Origin: Desulfosporosinus orientis DSM 765
GTDB taxonomy: Bacteria > Bacillota > Desulfitobacteriia > Desulfitobacteriales > Desulfitobacteriaceae
DNA length: 64,000 bases
Reading direction: 5' to 3'
Assembly: GCF_000235605.1 (NCBI RefSeq)
Contig: NC_016584.1
Location: 4,446,001 to 4,510,000 of the forward strand
This document shows, one piece after another, positions 8,942 through 17,234 of the stretch (its first letter is position 1; each line of letters begins with the position of its first letter). The position numbers were made by a program, and so were the translations under genes. Below the pieces are notes generated by a model. It ran no database searches. It was not told the origin of the DNA and saw only the letters and a list, made by a program, of their open reading frames with translations.

Positions 8942-9145
8942 TATGTGAGCTGGTTTCATATTTTACAATCCATGGGTATAATATTATAAAAGGACTGACG
9001 TGTTGCAATCACGCCAGCCCGGCAGGTTGTCTAACCGAAGGGTTAGCCCGAATTAGAGGTTATAAGAAATAACCGCCATCCTGGCTGTGGGGCGGTTATT
9101 TCTTTTCATGATCATAACAACGAGTGTAGCATATGCAATCATGAG
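8942..9145. repeat. type I toxin-antitoxin cassette, copy 2
   Basis: Closely matches 2436-2639 over about 205 bases, with a few substitutions and one-base indels. This copy keeps a complete toxin frame on the minus strand and the antisense RNA signals on the plus strand. Confidence 0.7.
8989..9107 (+). ncRNA. putative antisense antitoxin RNA
   Basis: TATAAT at 8977-8982 with a weak TTTCAT -35 box 17 bases upstream would start an RNA near 8989. A hairpin at 9066-9102 (AAATAACCGCC and GGCGGTTATTT arms) with a T-rich tail would end it. The RNA overlaps the 3' end of the toxin mRNA, the arrangement of type I systems such as BsrG/SR4 and TxpA/RatA. No expression evidence; the ends are estimates. 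Confidence 0.45.
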
Positions 9146-9172
9146 ATACATCGCCTCAACCATTGAGATCAT
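9053..9172 (-). CDS. putative holin-like (type I) toxin peptide
   Basis: 39 residues: a hydrophobic segment EAMYLMIAYATLVVMIM followed by a basic tail beginning KRNNRP. This matches the small holin-like toxin family of Firmicutes, single-pass membrane peptides (typical form: E-x-L-x-L-M-I-A-F-A-T-L). A strong GGGGGTGG ribosome site precedes the ATG at 9172; a second ATG at 9163 is also possible. The 3' part of the frame runs through the hairpin used by the antisense RNA, so the last residues may be an extension relative to relatives that stop after KKK. Confidence 0.55.
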   Translation of the reverse strand: MISMVEAMYLMIAYATLVVMIMKRNNRPTARMAVISYNL

Positions 9173-9208
9173 CCTGCCACCCCCTTTCTAAAAGGGTGTG
9201 GCTAACTC

Positions 9209-9253
9209 CAGGGCTCAGGCCGCCTCATAACACGAGTCGGCCTGATTTGTTCC
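9209..9253. repeat. dispersed GC-rich hairpin repeat, copy A
   Basis: CCAGGGCTCAGGCCGCCTC, a short loop, then GTCGGCCTGATTTGTTC. Near-identical copies are at 11981-12032 and 31426-31481, and a half copy at 56416-56445. The hairpin with its T-rich tail could terminate transcription. Confidence 0.6.
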
Positions 9254-9473
9254 TCACAGTGATGCGTATTTGAAAAATTCGATCTCGATTCAAAGCCTCA
9301 TTCATCTTCTTACTTAACTCACCATCTTTCTCTATAATATTAATATTCAAAAGCATAACTCTATACCCTTTTTAAACTTTCGGTCCAAAGTGGCTTTAAG
9401 GTAACCTTCGTGGATATTGACTACCTGTCGTATTAAAGCTGCTTCGACCGGGCATGCACGTGCAACAGTAAAT

Positions 9474-9503
9474 AAACCACCCGGCAGATCAGGTGGTTTA
9501 TTT
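9474..9503 (-). terminator. terminator after the OsmC gene
   Basis: The hairpin TAAACCACC / GGTGGTTTA is followed on the minus strand by a T-rich stretch and lies just beyond the OsmC stop. Confidence 0.6.
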
Positions 9504-9511
9504 ACAAGTAT

Positions 9512-10003
9512 CTATTTTATTAGTAGATTTACTTTTGTTTTTAAACTTGCCAAAACCGGCGATTTTTGAAGGGCAATATTCGCAATTTCCATGACTTGTA
9601 TTTTACTCGCGGAAGTCTCCACAGTTAAAGTAATAACCGGATTTATAATCCCGCCATCGCCCTCCTCAATCCCTAAAAACACCGCAGCATTTAAATCGGC
9701 TTCAATTGTGACATCTACATTCTCTAGCTTTATCCCTTGCTGGCTCGCTAAGACCTGAAAGGTTATTGCAAAACATCCACCGCCAGCAGCTATTAAATAT
9801 TCTACAGGGTTTGGGGCTTTATTCATTCCGCCCATAGGCTTTGGCTGATCCATTTCAAATGGGGTAAATTCCCTTATTCCCACTTGATTTCGAACACCAT
9901 CTACCCAGTGAATCTTCGCAGCCCATTTCTTTATGGCTAAATTTCGGTCCACCTTCATTGCACTCATAGTTTGCGTTAACACGTTAAAATCAATATTATT
10001 CAT
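9512..10003 (-). CDS. OsmC family protein
   Basis: 163 residues with the OsmC/Ohr fold pattern: PNPVEYLIAAGGGCFAITF, GIKLENVDVTIEADL and a C-terminal QKSPVLASL. Family members are thiol peroxidases or redox-linked proteins using two cysteines. The first cysteine (GGGC) is present; the second, usually in CPV, is replaced by serine (SPV). Classic two-cysteine peroxidase chemistry is therefore unlikely. A GGAGG site precedes the ATG. A Crp/Fnr gene lies 64 bases upstream in the same direction, so it may be its regulator or operon partner. Confidence 0.8.
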   Translation of the reverse strand: MNNIDFNVLTQTMSAMKVDRNLAIKKWAAKIHWVDGVRNQVGIREFTPFEMDQPKPMGGMNKAPNPVEYLIAAGGGCFAITFQVLASQQGIKLENVDVTIEADLNAAVFLGIEEGDGGIINPVITLTVETSASKIQVMEIANIALQKSPVLASLKTKVNLLIK

Positions 10004-10067
10004 CGTAAGCTCCTCCCCTCTCCTTTTAAAGGTTAGCTTATAGAACGCTCCATGTATGTAAGGAGGC

Positions 10068-10754
10068 TTACCTTTTAATAGTATTAAACTCTGTTAATCG
10101 AGTTTCGTCTAAGTAAATCCAGATTCTATTACTATCGATTCGAATGGTGTTTTCCTGCCGTAACTTATTTAGCAATAAGGTCACTGTTTCCCTGGTGGAA
10201 GCAATCATACCCGCTAAATCCCTATGTGTTATGGAAACCGGCAAAGGATACCAGTCTCCGTCACCTTCTAAAGGGTCGGCCAGTTTGCGAAGTAAGAAAA
10301 TTAACCTTTCTTCCACTTTACCGTAGGCCACCTGTTCTAAAACCTCGATTACTTCTTGGTACCGCTCGGAAAAGAAATGTAATAGATTAATGGCCAAAGT
10401 AGGATTTTCGTTAACAATTGTTATAATTTCTTGTTTTGGGATTTTAACAATGGATAGATCCGTTAAGGCCTTACAAAATATAGTAGTTTCCTTTCCAGAG
10501 AAAATATCTAATAGATTTATAAACTCCCTTGGGGATACTAATCCCAGAATACACTCCTTTCCATCAATATGAAGCTTGTAAACACTTGCATTGCCCGCCT
10601 CTACGAGATAAACAGATTGCATTAACATTCCAGGGATAATAACGTGTTCCCCTTTTTCGAAAAATACCCTTTCTCCTTTTTCCAGCATATCCCTCATCAC
10701 ATCCGTGGGAAACAAACGAATGTTTCTTATAATATATAAGTTATTATTTAACAC
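10068..10754 (-). CDS. Crp/Fnr family transcriptional regulator
   Basis: 228 residues. The N-terminal cyclic-nucleotide-type beta barrel is seen at about 25-115 (FFEKGEHVIIPGMLMQSVYLVEAG). The C-terminal winged helix-turn-helix is SITHRDLAGMIASTRETVTLLLNKL. The effector is unknown: no iron-sulfur cysteine set of the FNR type is present, and the phosphate-binding segment is not that of CRP. It starts at GTG (10754), supported by GGGGGAGG nine bases upstream. It probably controls itself or the OsmC gene downstream. Confidence 0.85.
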   Translation of the reverse strand: MLNNNLYIIRNIRLFPTDVMRDMLEKGERVFFEKGEHVIIPGMLMQSVYLVEAGNASVYKLHIDGKECILGLVSPREFINLLDIFSGKETTIFCKALTDLSIVKIPKQEIITIVNENPTLAINLLHFFSERYQEVIEVLEQVAYGKVEERLIFLLRKLADPLEGDGDWYPLPVSITHRDLAGMIASTRETVTLLLNKLRQENTIRIDSNRIWIYLDETRLTEFNTIKR

Positions 10755-10820
10755 GGTCCAATTCCTCCCCCTTCAATGAGATATAAACATAAAACAAACC
10801 TTTACTTTTGATATGGCTAT

Positions 10821-11078
10821 TTATGCCCATCCGTTAAAAAGATATGGGCTTTTTTGTATACCGACATCGGATGTGCCACTTTTGAAATAAAACTGTGCTT
10901 TTTGAACAGCCTCTAATAGTTGATCTACGGAAGGATAATGATATAATGTCACTATAATACCTTGCCCTAGGTATAGGGGGGTCTTCAAGGGCAGGCTGCA
11001 GCCTGGGTTATAAAACTCAACGAACGCTGTCTCTGGCTCGAAAAAACGGACAGGAAGTCTTAGCTGATAGAGTTTCAA
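10821..11078 (-). CDS. hypothetical 85-residue protein
   Basis: A TTG-started frame with protein-like composition (PETAFVEFYNPGCSLPLKTP, GIIVTLYHYPSVDQLLEA). No family is recognised and the ribosome site is weak. It is divergent from the DUF1638 gene, with only about 40 bases between the starts, so the two would share a control region if both are real. Confidence 0.35.
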   Translation of the reverse strand: MKLYQLRLPVRFFEPETAFVEFYNPGCSLPLKTPLYLGQGIIVTLYHYPSVDQLLEAVQKAQFYFKSGTSDVGIQKSPYLFNGWA

Positions 11079-11117
11079 ACCTGAAGAGAGGATCAGTGAA
11101 AATGAGGGGGAATTTAC

Positions 11118-11789
11118 TTGACAAGAAAGATTTCATTTCGTGACTATGCTATTGTAGCCTGCGGAACGATGATTCCTGAGTTGAATTATCTCAAGGAGAC
11201 CGGTTTTTTGGATGCTCAAATCATCTATACGGCACCGGGACTTCACCAAGTTCCAGCCGAATTGGAAGTTCAGCTACAAAGGCAATTGAAAGCAGCCAAA
11301 CAAACAGCTAAAAAAATCATTGTCGTCTATGGTGGCAAGTATTGTTACATTAATACGCGGGATTCTTATCGAACGATTGACACTGTTATTGATGAAGTTA
11401 GAGAAGACGGTTACTACATTGCCCGAACCGATGTAGAAAACTGCTTAGACATGTTGGCTGATGGACGGGAGAGGGATAATCTGGCTGATGGCCAAAAGGT
11501 TTGGTTCTGCACCCCAGGATGGCTGAAATACCGTGATATGGTGTTCAAAGGCTGGGATAAAGCTAATGCCAACGAAAATTTTCCCCAGTATACCGGGGGA
11601 GGAATCATGCTGGACCCGATAGGCTTTTTTGATGAATATGCGCTCGACCATGTTGAGGAGATTCTGGCCTTTTCCGACTGGGCTTCTATACCACTGGAAG
11701 CTCGGGCAGTGGGACTGGAACGCTTAAAAGAGGTTTTAATTAGTGCTTTGAGCGAAGAGGACAGAACATCCAGAGCTCACCAACAATAA
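11118..11789 (+). CDS. DUF1638 domain protein
   Basis: 223 residues matching DUF1638: YAIVACGTMIPELNYL at the start, KKIIVVYGGKYCYINTRD, then YIARTDVENCLDML and CTPGWLKYRDMVFKGW. The conserved cysteine positions suggest metal or cofactor handling. Relatives often lie near corrinoid or methyltransferase genes, but none are adjacent here, so the role is unknown. It starts at TTG, with GAGGGGG about eight bases upstream. Confidence 0.75.
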   Translation: MTRKISFRDYAIVACGTMIPELNYLKETGFLDAQIIYTAPGLHQVPAELEVQLQRQLKAAKQTAKKIIVVYGGKYCYINTRDSYRTIDTVIDEVREDGYYIARTDVENCLDMLADGRERDNLADGQKVWFCTPGWLKYRDMVFKGWDKANANENFPQYTGGGIMLDPIGFFDEYALDHVEEILAFSDWASIPLEARAVGLERLKEVLISALSEEDRTSRAHQQ

Positions 11790-11980
11790 AGAGATTATAC
11801 CCTAGGTGATAGTGTAAGTGCTATTATGAATTAGGGTTCCGGCGATTTAAGCGTTCTGGCTTTTTATTCCGGACATATCGTCGAAGCTGTGAGGAATATA
11901 AGCCTGAGAGCCAAAATCGAAGCGGAAAACGGCAGAAATTAACCCTTTGTGAGCCGGTTGCATAAAAAGATGGAACTTAT

Positions 11981-12032
11981 CCCTGACTATTCCAGGGCTC
12001 AGGCCGCCTCACGAGGCGGCCTGATTTGTTTC
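11981..12032. repeat. dispersed GC-rich hairpin repeat, copy B
   Basis: CCCTGACTATTCCAGGG is followed by AGGCCGCCTC-ACGA-GGCGGCCT and a T-rich tail. This is the cleanest copy and a good rho-independent terminator. It is preceded by GTGAGCCGGTTGCATA, which also occurs at 2440. A further block at about 12069-12115 (GACCCGCCGCAAGTTTAG and following) recurs at 56461-56497. Apart from these repeats and the hairpin at 12309, the 11790-12417 gap shows no gene. Confidence 0.65.
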
Positions 12033-12308
12033 ATTTAAACAACTAATTTACATTCCACTTCCTAAACACGAATTCTACGACCCGCCGCAAGTTTAGGTGG
12101 AGCAAAAAAGAACGGCGGCTGCGTGGCCGCCACTTCTCGCCTAACTTAGTGATAATATCCTCTCTACCTTATTAGGAGCACGAGTTGATCACTAATATTC
12201 ATTCTTTCCATGTATAGAGGTTGTTCCCTGTATTCCTAATTTTTCTTAGATTGCGGATAGATTTCAAATTATTACAGCTTGCCGCCGCAATCCTGGCTTT
12301 AAATAAGA

Positions 12309-12346
12309 ACAAGGTGCTCCGCGTAATGAGAAGCACCTTGTTCTTT
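12309..12346. terminator. terminator beyond the CWB2 surface-protein gene
   Basis: AACAAGGTGCT and AGCACCTTGTT arms form an 11-bp stem with T-rich flanks on both strands, about 75 bases past the stop of the minus-strand gene. Confidence 0.75.
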
Positions 12347-12417
12347 ACACTATACTTTTGATTCGCTTAAAGCACTCGGTTTGTCTAGCTGCCATCCTTT
12401 AATAGAGTGGGCAATAC

Positions 12418-15400
12418 CTATGGATTATAGATGATATCTACAGAACCTTGATACTCCGTAATATCACCCGGTTCGCTTAACGTCACCGTGACGTGATTTA
12501 AGCCCGGAGACAAAGAATTCATATCCTTTTGGATTGGTCGGTTAATATTTTCTCCGTTGTAATATCCCGAAGTATAACCCAGCGAGTTTGTTATTTTAAC
12601 ATCAGCATTTAGAAACGCTGCGAATTTGGGAACATTCCACTTTAGAATCACCGGTTCGTTCCCTGAAACTGTAATATTATTAGTGGGTGACACAATCTGA
12701 AGGGGTACGATGTTAAGAGGGGGCGGCGAAACAATACTCGGATCAGCTTTTGGGGCATTGACAGTAATTAGATCACCGTCGCGCAGGAGGTTATCGACCT
12801 CTGCTCGGACAAACATATGGTATACACCATCGGATAAAGGATAGAGTTGGAAGCTTGTTAAGGTACCGGCATGGAAAAACCCTACTCCTGAAGATATAGC
12901 ACCGTCTTCTCTATAGACACTGATACTGTAATCTGTCGCCCCCGCGACGGGTTTCCAAGTTACCGTAAGAGGATGGTTCGGATCTATTGTGGAGCCGGTG
13001 CTTGGAGTCAGGATATCTGGGGTATCGCTCATAGGCGAGCTTGGGATCATCGTTATATCAAGAGAGCCTTGATATACAACAACGTTGTCGCTCTTTAGGG
13101 AAACTGTGACATGGTTTTTTCCTTGATACAGATGTTGTGAAATGTCCTGACCGTTCTGGATGGGAAATTCAGTGATAACATTACCTTGAATTAGGACTTC
13201 AGCATTGAGTTTACTGGCATCAGGCGGAACGTCCCATTGGAGAGGAATTTGTGTCCCGAAAGAAAAAGTAGCATTTGAGCCGGGGGAGGTTATAACCAAG
13301 GGGGAAATGTTGGGACTTTTCCCGATCTGAACCTGAATTGGAGGCATTGATCCCAATCCTGCAGAGCCAACATCGGGATCGATGGGCATTTCATAGTGAA
13401 CTATAATTACATAATGATGACCCGTCGTCGTAATACGGTATTTCGGTAACGTAAACGATTGAGTGCCTGCCGGTATATTGGTCACCCAATCGGCCAGGTA
13501 GGGCCATGGATTGTCCAAATCATGGACTTCTACCGCATATCCGGTTGCCCCAGAAACTGCAGCCCATGTGACAGTGACCTCACCATCAAAGTCCAATACC
13601 GCCCCATCCTGCGGTGCAGTAATCTTGAGCGCAGGATTTTTGGTCTTATACCCTTCGTTGTTTATAATCGAATAGGGATCATTCAGATCTGCAGCAGGCA
13701 AATCCTGAGCACCGTCACCCGATAGCGTGCTGAAATCCCCATTATAGAGGTGAGCGACTGTCGCGCCTTTTTCCACATTTAAAGAGGTTTGAGCGTGAGT
13801 GACTAGATTATCCACTTTAGCTGTGGCTGCTAAAGAAACCTGGGCCTGCTGCTCGATTTGAACCACCTTGAATGGGCCATCGAGCGTAACCAGCCCACTC
13901 TCCTGAGGCATAACAATGACCTTGTTAACGGTGGCATTTTGATCGGCCTTTAGGATACCGGGGCTTGAAACAAAAACATCATGATTAAATGTCCCTTTGA
14001 GTTCGACCACGCTCTCTGGCGAAATCGTTCTGGCTAAACGGACACTGCCCCAAGTTCCTTGCGTAGCGTCAATAGTGGCATCGGTAGAAACGGTAGTGTT
14101 AGAGATCATGGAATTCCCAGTTGGGGCAATGATAATTTTAGCGAAGCTAAATATTCTCAGATCATCGACCTTGATATCTTTAAGCTGAAGGCCCTCTTCG
14201 GTGCCTGACAAAACTACTGTCTGAGCAGCAGTAACATTGTCCAGGCTTACCTTCCCGTTCACTCCTGGATCAATAAATAGTGTTCCTTTGATGTTAACAT
14301 TCTTCAGAATATCGTTATTCCCATTAATATAAATACTAAAATCTTCTGAAGCATTCTGCAGGGTTACGTTGTCCCCTGATAGAAGGAGGGTTTTCTGCAG
14401 CTTTTCGGGCAAATTGGGGTTATCTGAACCCATCGTTTTGTCGTTTCCGGGTTCGACATCATAATTTGACAACTGATCTAAGGTTTCTTGATTAACAACG
14501 GCTTCTCCACCTAAGGCAATGACAACAGGCGAAAGATTTGTTTTGGCATAATTCAGGAGATCTGGATCCATCGATTGATTGGTAAGAATGATTGGCGCCG
14601 CATCTTGAGCAGCTAGTGGAACACCGGCGAGCGCATCGACAAGAGTCTCGCCGTTAGCAACATAAACAGCCTTGTAGTTTAGGTTATCAGCACACTTTTT
14701 GAGGACATCCAAATTCGTTTCGTACTTCGTATTACCATAATAACGTTGTTGATTACCGGGGAGGCTGTTTTTGATCTCATCGGAAACCACGGCTGTCCCG
14801 CCAATAACATAGCTGTCCGTAATTGAACCGCTTAGACTGTCCACATAGTCTTTAACCTTGGCCGGAAGTTCGTCTTTTGTTGTTGCTAAAACCGGCATTT
14901 GCTCAGAAGCTGCTATTGAACCGATCGAAAGAGCATCGGCAGGACTGACCCAGCCGGCCACAACGGCGAGTTTCGTAAACCTATCTCCCAGTGACTGCAT
15001 CTCCTTGGCAATATTTACAGCCGTCTCATACTGGTCATAGCCCCCTAATTCAACAGGTGTTACTCCCATGGATCTTAGTTCTTCAAGAACTGCTGGTTTA
15101 ATGACAGCCTGTCCACTCGTTATATATGCTTTTTGGGGTTTCAAGCGGGCGATTTCTGCCTTAGCAAATGAGTTTAATTCATTTCCAGTGTCCGTTAAAA
15201 CAATTGGGGCATTAAGTACAGACGCAAGAGGACCAGCCGACATGGCGTCAATAAGATTAGGCTGCGTACCAGCAGCAAGAACGACCGCATCACTAGCTTC
15301 TTTCCATCCGGCTTCAGCTATTTTAGCGGAAGTTTCATACTGGTCTATTCCAGCAAAGCGGGAAACAGCTTTTCCTGAATCAGCAGCTAGCAACGTACTT

Positions 15401-15501
15401 GTATTCGTTTCAGCCAATACATTAGGTGGTGTAAAAATTGTAAATAACATTAAACTAAGAACAATTAGTATCCCTAATTGTCTTCTCTTTAAACGGTTCA
15501 C
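12418..15501 (-). CDS. secreted cell-wall protein with three CWB2 repeats and Ig-like tail
   Basis: 1027 residues. A signal peptide is clear (basic start, then LGILIVLSLMLFTIF, then NVLA). Residues about 45-345 hold three cell-wall-binding type 2 repeats (R-x-AGIDQYETSAKIA, GGYDQYETAVNIA, GNTKYETNLDVL with VVLAAG/VVAGW/VYVANG), which anchor surface proteins to wall polymers. Residues about 365-610 resemble a repetitive beta-helix. The last 400 residues are an A-B-A-B set of Ig-like domains: A has VSGATGYAVEV or VAGATDYSISV; B has LNAEV or LNADV and a NHVTVSL or NHVTVTL strand. It starts at GTG with GAGGTGG upstream. Probable adhesive or structural surface protein; ligand unknown. Confidence 0.85.
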   Translation of the reverse strand: MNRLKRRQLGILIVLSLMLFTIFTPPNVLAETNTSTLLAADSGKAVSRFAGIDQYETSAKIAEAGWKEASDAVVLAAGTQPNLIDAMSAGPLASVLNAPIVLTDTGNELNSFAKAEIARLKPQKAYITSGQAVIKPAVLEELRSMGVTPVELGGYDQYETAVNIAKEMQSLGDRFTKLAVVAGWVSPADALSIGSIAASEQMPVLATTKDELPAKVKDYVDSLSGSITDSYVIGGTAVVSDEIKNSLPGNQQRYYGNTKYETNLDVLKKCADNLNYKAVYVANGETLVDALAGVPLAAQDAAPIILTNQSMDPDLLNYAKTNLSPVVIALGGEAVVNQETLDQLSNYDVEPGNDKTMGSDNPNLPEKLQKTLLLSGDNVTLQNASEDFSIYINGNNDILKNVNIKGTLFIDPGVNGKVSLDNVTAAQTVVLSGTEEGLQLKDIKVDDLRIFSFAKIIIAPTGNSMISNTTVSTDATIDATQGTWGSVRLARTISPESVVELKGTFNHDVFVSSPGILKADQNATVNKVIVMPQESGLVTLDGPFKVVQIEQQAQVSLAATAKVDNLVTHAQTSLNVEKGATVAHLYNGDFSTLSGDGAQDLPAADLNDPYSIINNEGYKTKNPALKITAPQDGAVLDFDGEVTVTWAAVSGATGYAVEVHDLDNPWPYLADWVTNIPAGTQSFTLPKYRITTTGHHYVIIVHYEMPIDPDVGSAGLGSMPPIQVQIGKSPNISPLVITSPGSNATFSFGTQIPLQWDVPPDASKLNAEVLIQGNVITEFPIQNGQDISQHLYQGKNHVTVSLKSDNVVVYQGSLDITMIPSSPMSDTPDILTPSTGSTIDPNHPLTVTWKPVAGATDYSISVYREDGAISSGVGFFHAGTLTSFQLYPLSDGVYHMFVRAEVDNLLRDGDLITVNAPKADPSIVSPPPLNIVPLQIVSPTNNITVSGNEPVILKWNVPKFAAFLNADVKITNSLGYTSGYYNGENINRPIQKDMNSLSPGLNHVTVTLSEPGDITEYQGSVDIIYNP

Positions 15502-15676
15502 TACCTTCCACCTCGTTATGAATTATTATTGCAATCACAACGAGTTAATTCGTTTTTTTATTTTACTTTCCTTTCTGCTCCAGGTGGAAATAATTGTAAA
15601 CTTCTGATTTTCACAAATGTCCTTCATGAAGGAACGCTGTGAACCGTTCTTGAAACGAACTATGATGACATTCCCA

Positions 15677-16942
15677 TCATCTTCGATGATAACTCCTCAA
15701 TAGTAAATGCTTTGCCAAACGTTTGGCCAAAGCCAATACTGCAAGAGTGGGTGGTAAGCCCCATTCCGTCGGGATAACCGAACAATCACAGACATACAAG
15801 TTGTCATATTCGCTCTTTAAGTTAGGGTCGACGACTTCCCCTATCCTTGCCGTACCGCCCGGGTGGGCAGAAGTCCAGACCGTGCTGTATAGCCTCTTAG
15901 CTCCGGCATGCTGCAAAATTTCTCTGGCCTTGCTCTCTCCTTGCTGCATCTTTAGTTTGTCAGCCTCGCTGAAAACCTTATGCACTTTTCCCCGTTTGAT
16001 GCTGCCGCCAATGCCATCTCTTACCTTAACCATGATTCCTATGGTTCTTCTGTGTTGCCAAACTCGATGGGGTCGAAGGGCTTGGAAGCTAAACAACTGA
16101 TAAACCAGCTTGGGTAAAGTAAGGTCAGTGAGAATAAAGCCTTCATTCTTAAACATCATCCCGGCAGCCATAGGGATTTCATTGCCTGCCTCAATGCCCT
16201 CCGCTAGACCCTGCACAATCGTGATCGGATCACAGAAAAATCCTTCCCCGGCTTTGTTGATTTTACTGGCTTGAAGAATCTGGGCTGTTCCTAGTCCTCC
16301 TGCTGAAAGCACTATTTGGGAGGCGAATAGTTTATGGCGTTCACCTTGCACTATTGCTTCAACGCCCACAGCTTGTTTACCGTTCACAATTACCTTGGTT
16401 ACCTCTGAGTTGGTTAGTAGTACCGCACCTGAGTTAATGGCATCGTTTACATATCGAGTGGCATTCCACTGGGCATCAAAAGGGAAATACCCAGGAGTAC
16501 ACATGTCCTGGTAAATGAACTTGTCCAACTTTTCCCACGCATAACCCAAGCTAACAGCACTTTCCCTAATCTTTTGTGCGGCGGGCCCGATTAACTCATC
16601 TTTTAGTGGAGCAAGCGGCAATTCTCTTCGCAGCTCTTCTACTTCACTAGCTAAATCGATTCCGAATTTGCTGAACAGTTCCTCTGGAGGGTCATAAGCC
16701 GTTCCGTAATACAGTACCGATGTCCCCCCGCTCCGGATCCCTCTCACTAGGGTCTTACCGTTACCGATGAACATCATCTCGTTGTTTTTAAGCATCCTAG
16801 GTATGTTAATGGAGAGGTCGGCCTGTCCTTTTTCCAAAAGGAGAACCTTTTTATGTTGCTTGCTGATTTCTCGGGCAAGACAGGCCCCTGCAGGACCTGT
16901 TCCAACAATTATGACATCCCAATTTTCTTTCTCAAATCTCAT
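15677..16942 (-). CDS. GMC-family FAD-dependent oxidoreductase
   Basis: 421 residues. The N-terminal FAD dinucleotide fold is DVIIVGTGPAGACLAREI; the C-terminus carries HPGGTARIGEVVDPNLKSEY and VCDCSVIPTEWGLPPTLAVLALAKRLA, the GMC_oxred_C signature with its active-site histidine region. It is shorter than choline or glucose oxidases. GMC enzymes oxidise alcohols or sugars, but the substrate is not evident. It stands alone between the surface protein and the aldehyde dehydrogenase. A GAGGGGG ribosome site precedes the ATG. Confidence 0.8.
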   Translation of the reverse strand: MRFEKENWDVIIVGTGPAGACLAREISKQHKKVLLLEKGQADLSINIPRMLKNNEMMFIGNGKTLVRGIRSGGTSVLYYGTAYDPPEELFSKFGIDLASEVEELRRELPLAPLKDELIGPAAQKIRESAVSLGYAWEKLDKFIYQDMCTPGYFPFDAQWNATRYVNDAINSGAVLLTNSEVTKVIVNGKQAVGVEAIVQGERHKLFASQIVLSAGGLGTAQILQASKINKAGEGFFCDPITIVQGLAEGIEAGNEIPMAAGMMFKNEGFILTDLTLPKLVYQLFSFQALRPHRVWQHRRTIGIMVKVRDGIGGSIKRGKVHKVFSEADKLKMQQGESKAREILQHAGAKRLYSTVWTSAHPGGTARIGEVVDPNLKSEYDNLYVCDCSVIPTEWGLPPTLAVLALAKRLAKHLLLRSYHRR

Positions 16943-17234
16943 CTAGATCCCCCTCATTTTCAGGGTAACCCATTCTCGTTTTTCAACTATTCTTTAAAGT
17001 ATACCATTTGGCAAATCTGTTGCCTACAGCTGTGCGTAGTCCACTCCACTCTCTAAGAAAAACTACAATAAAAAGAAAATTGAAATAATAAAAAACAGAC
17101 TCATTTTAGTACTCGGCGAAACCTTTCGTTTCGCGAAGGTTCCTGGACCCTACGAGCAGCCAGTCCCACAACCGTCACTTTTTTGCTGTAGACGTCTTGG
17201 GGTGTCACATCTAAATTACTCAAATTTTGTTTGC

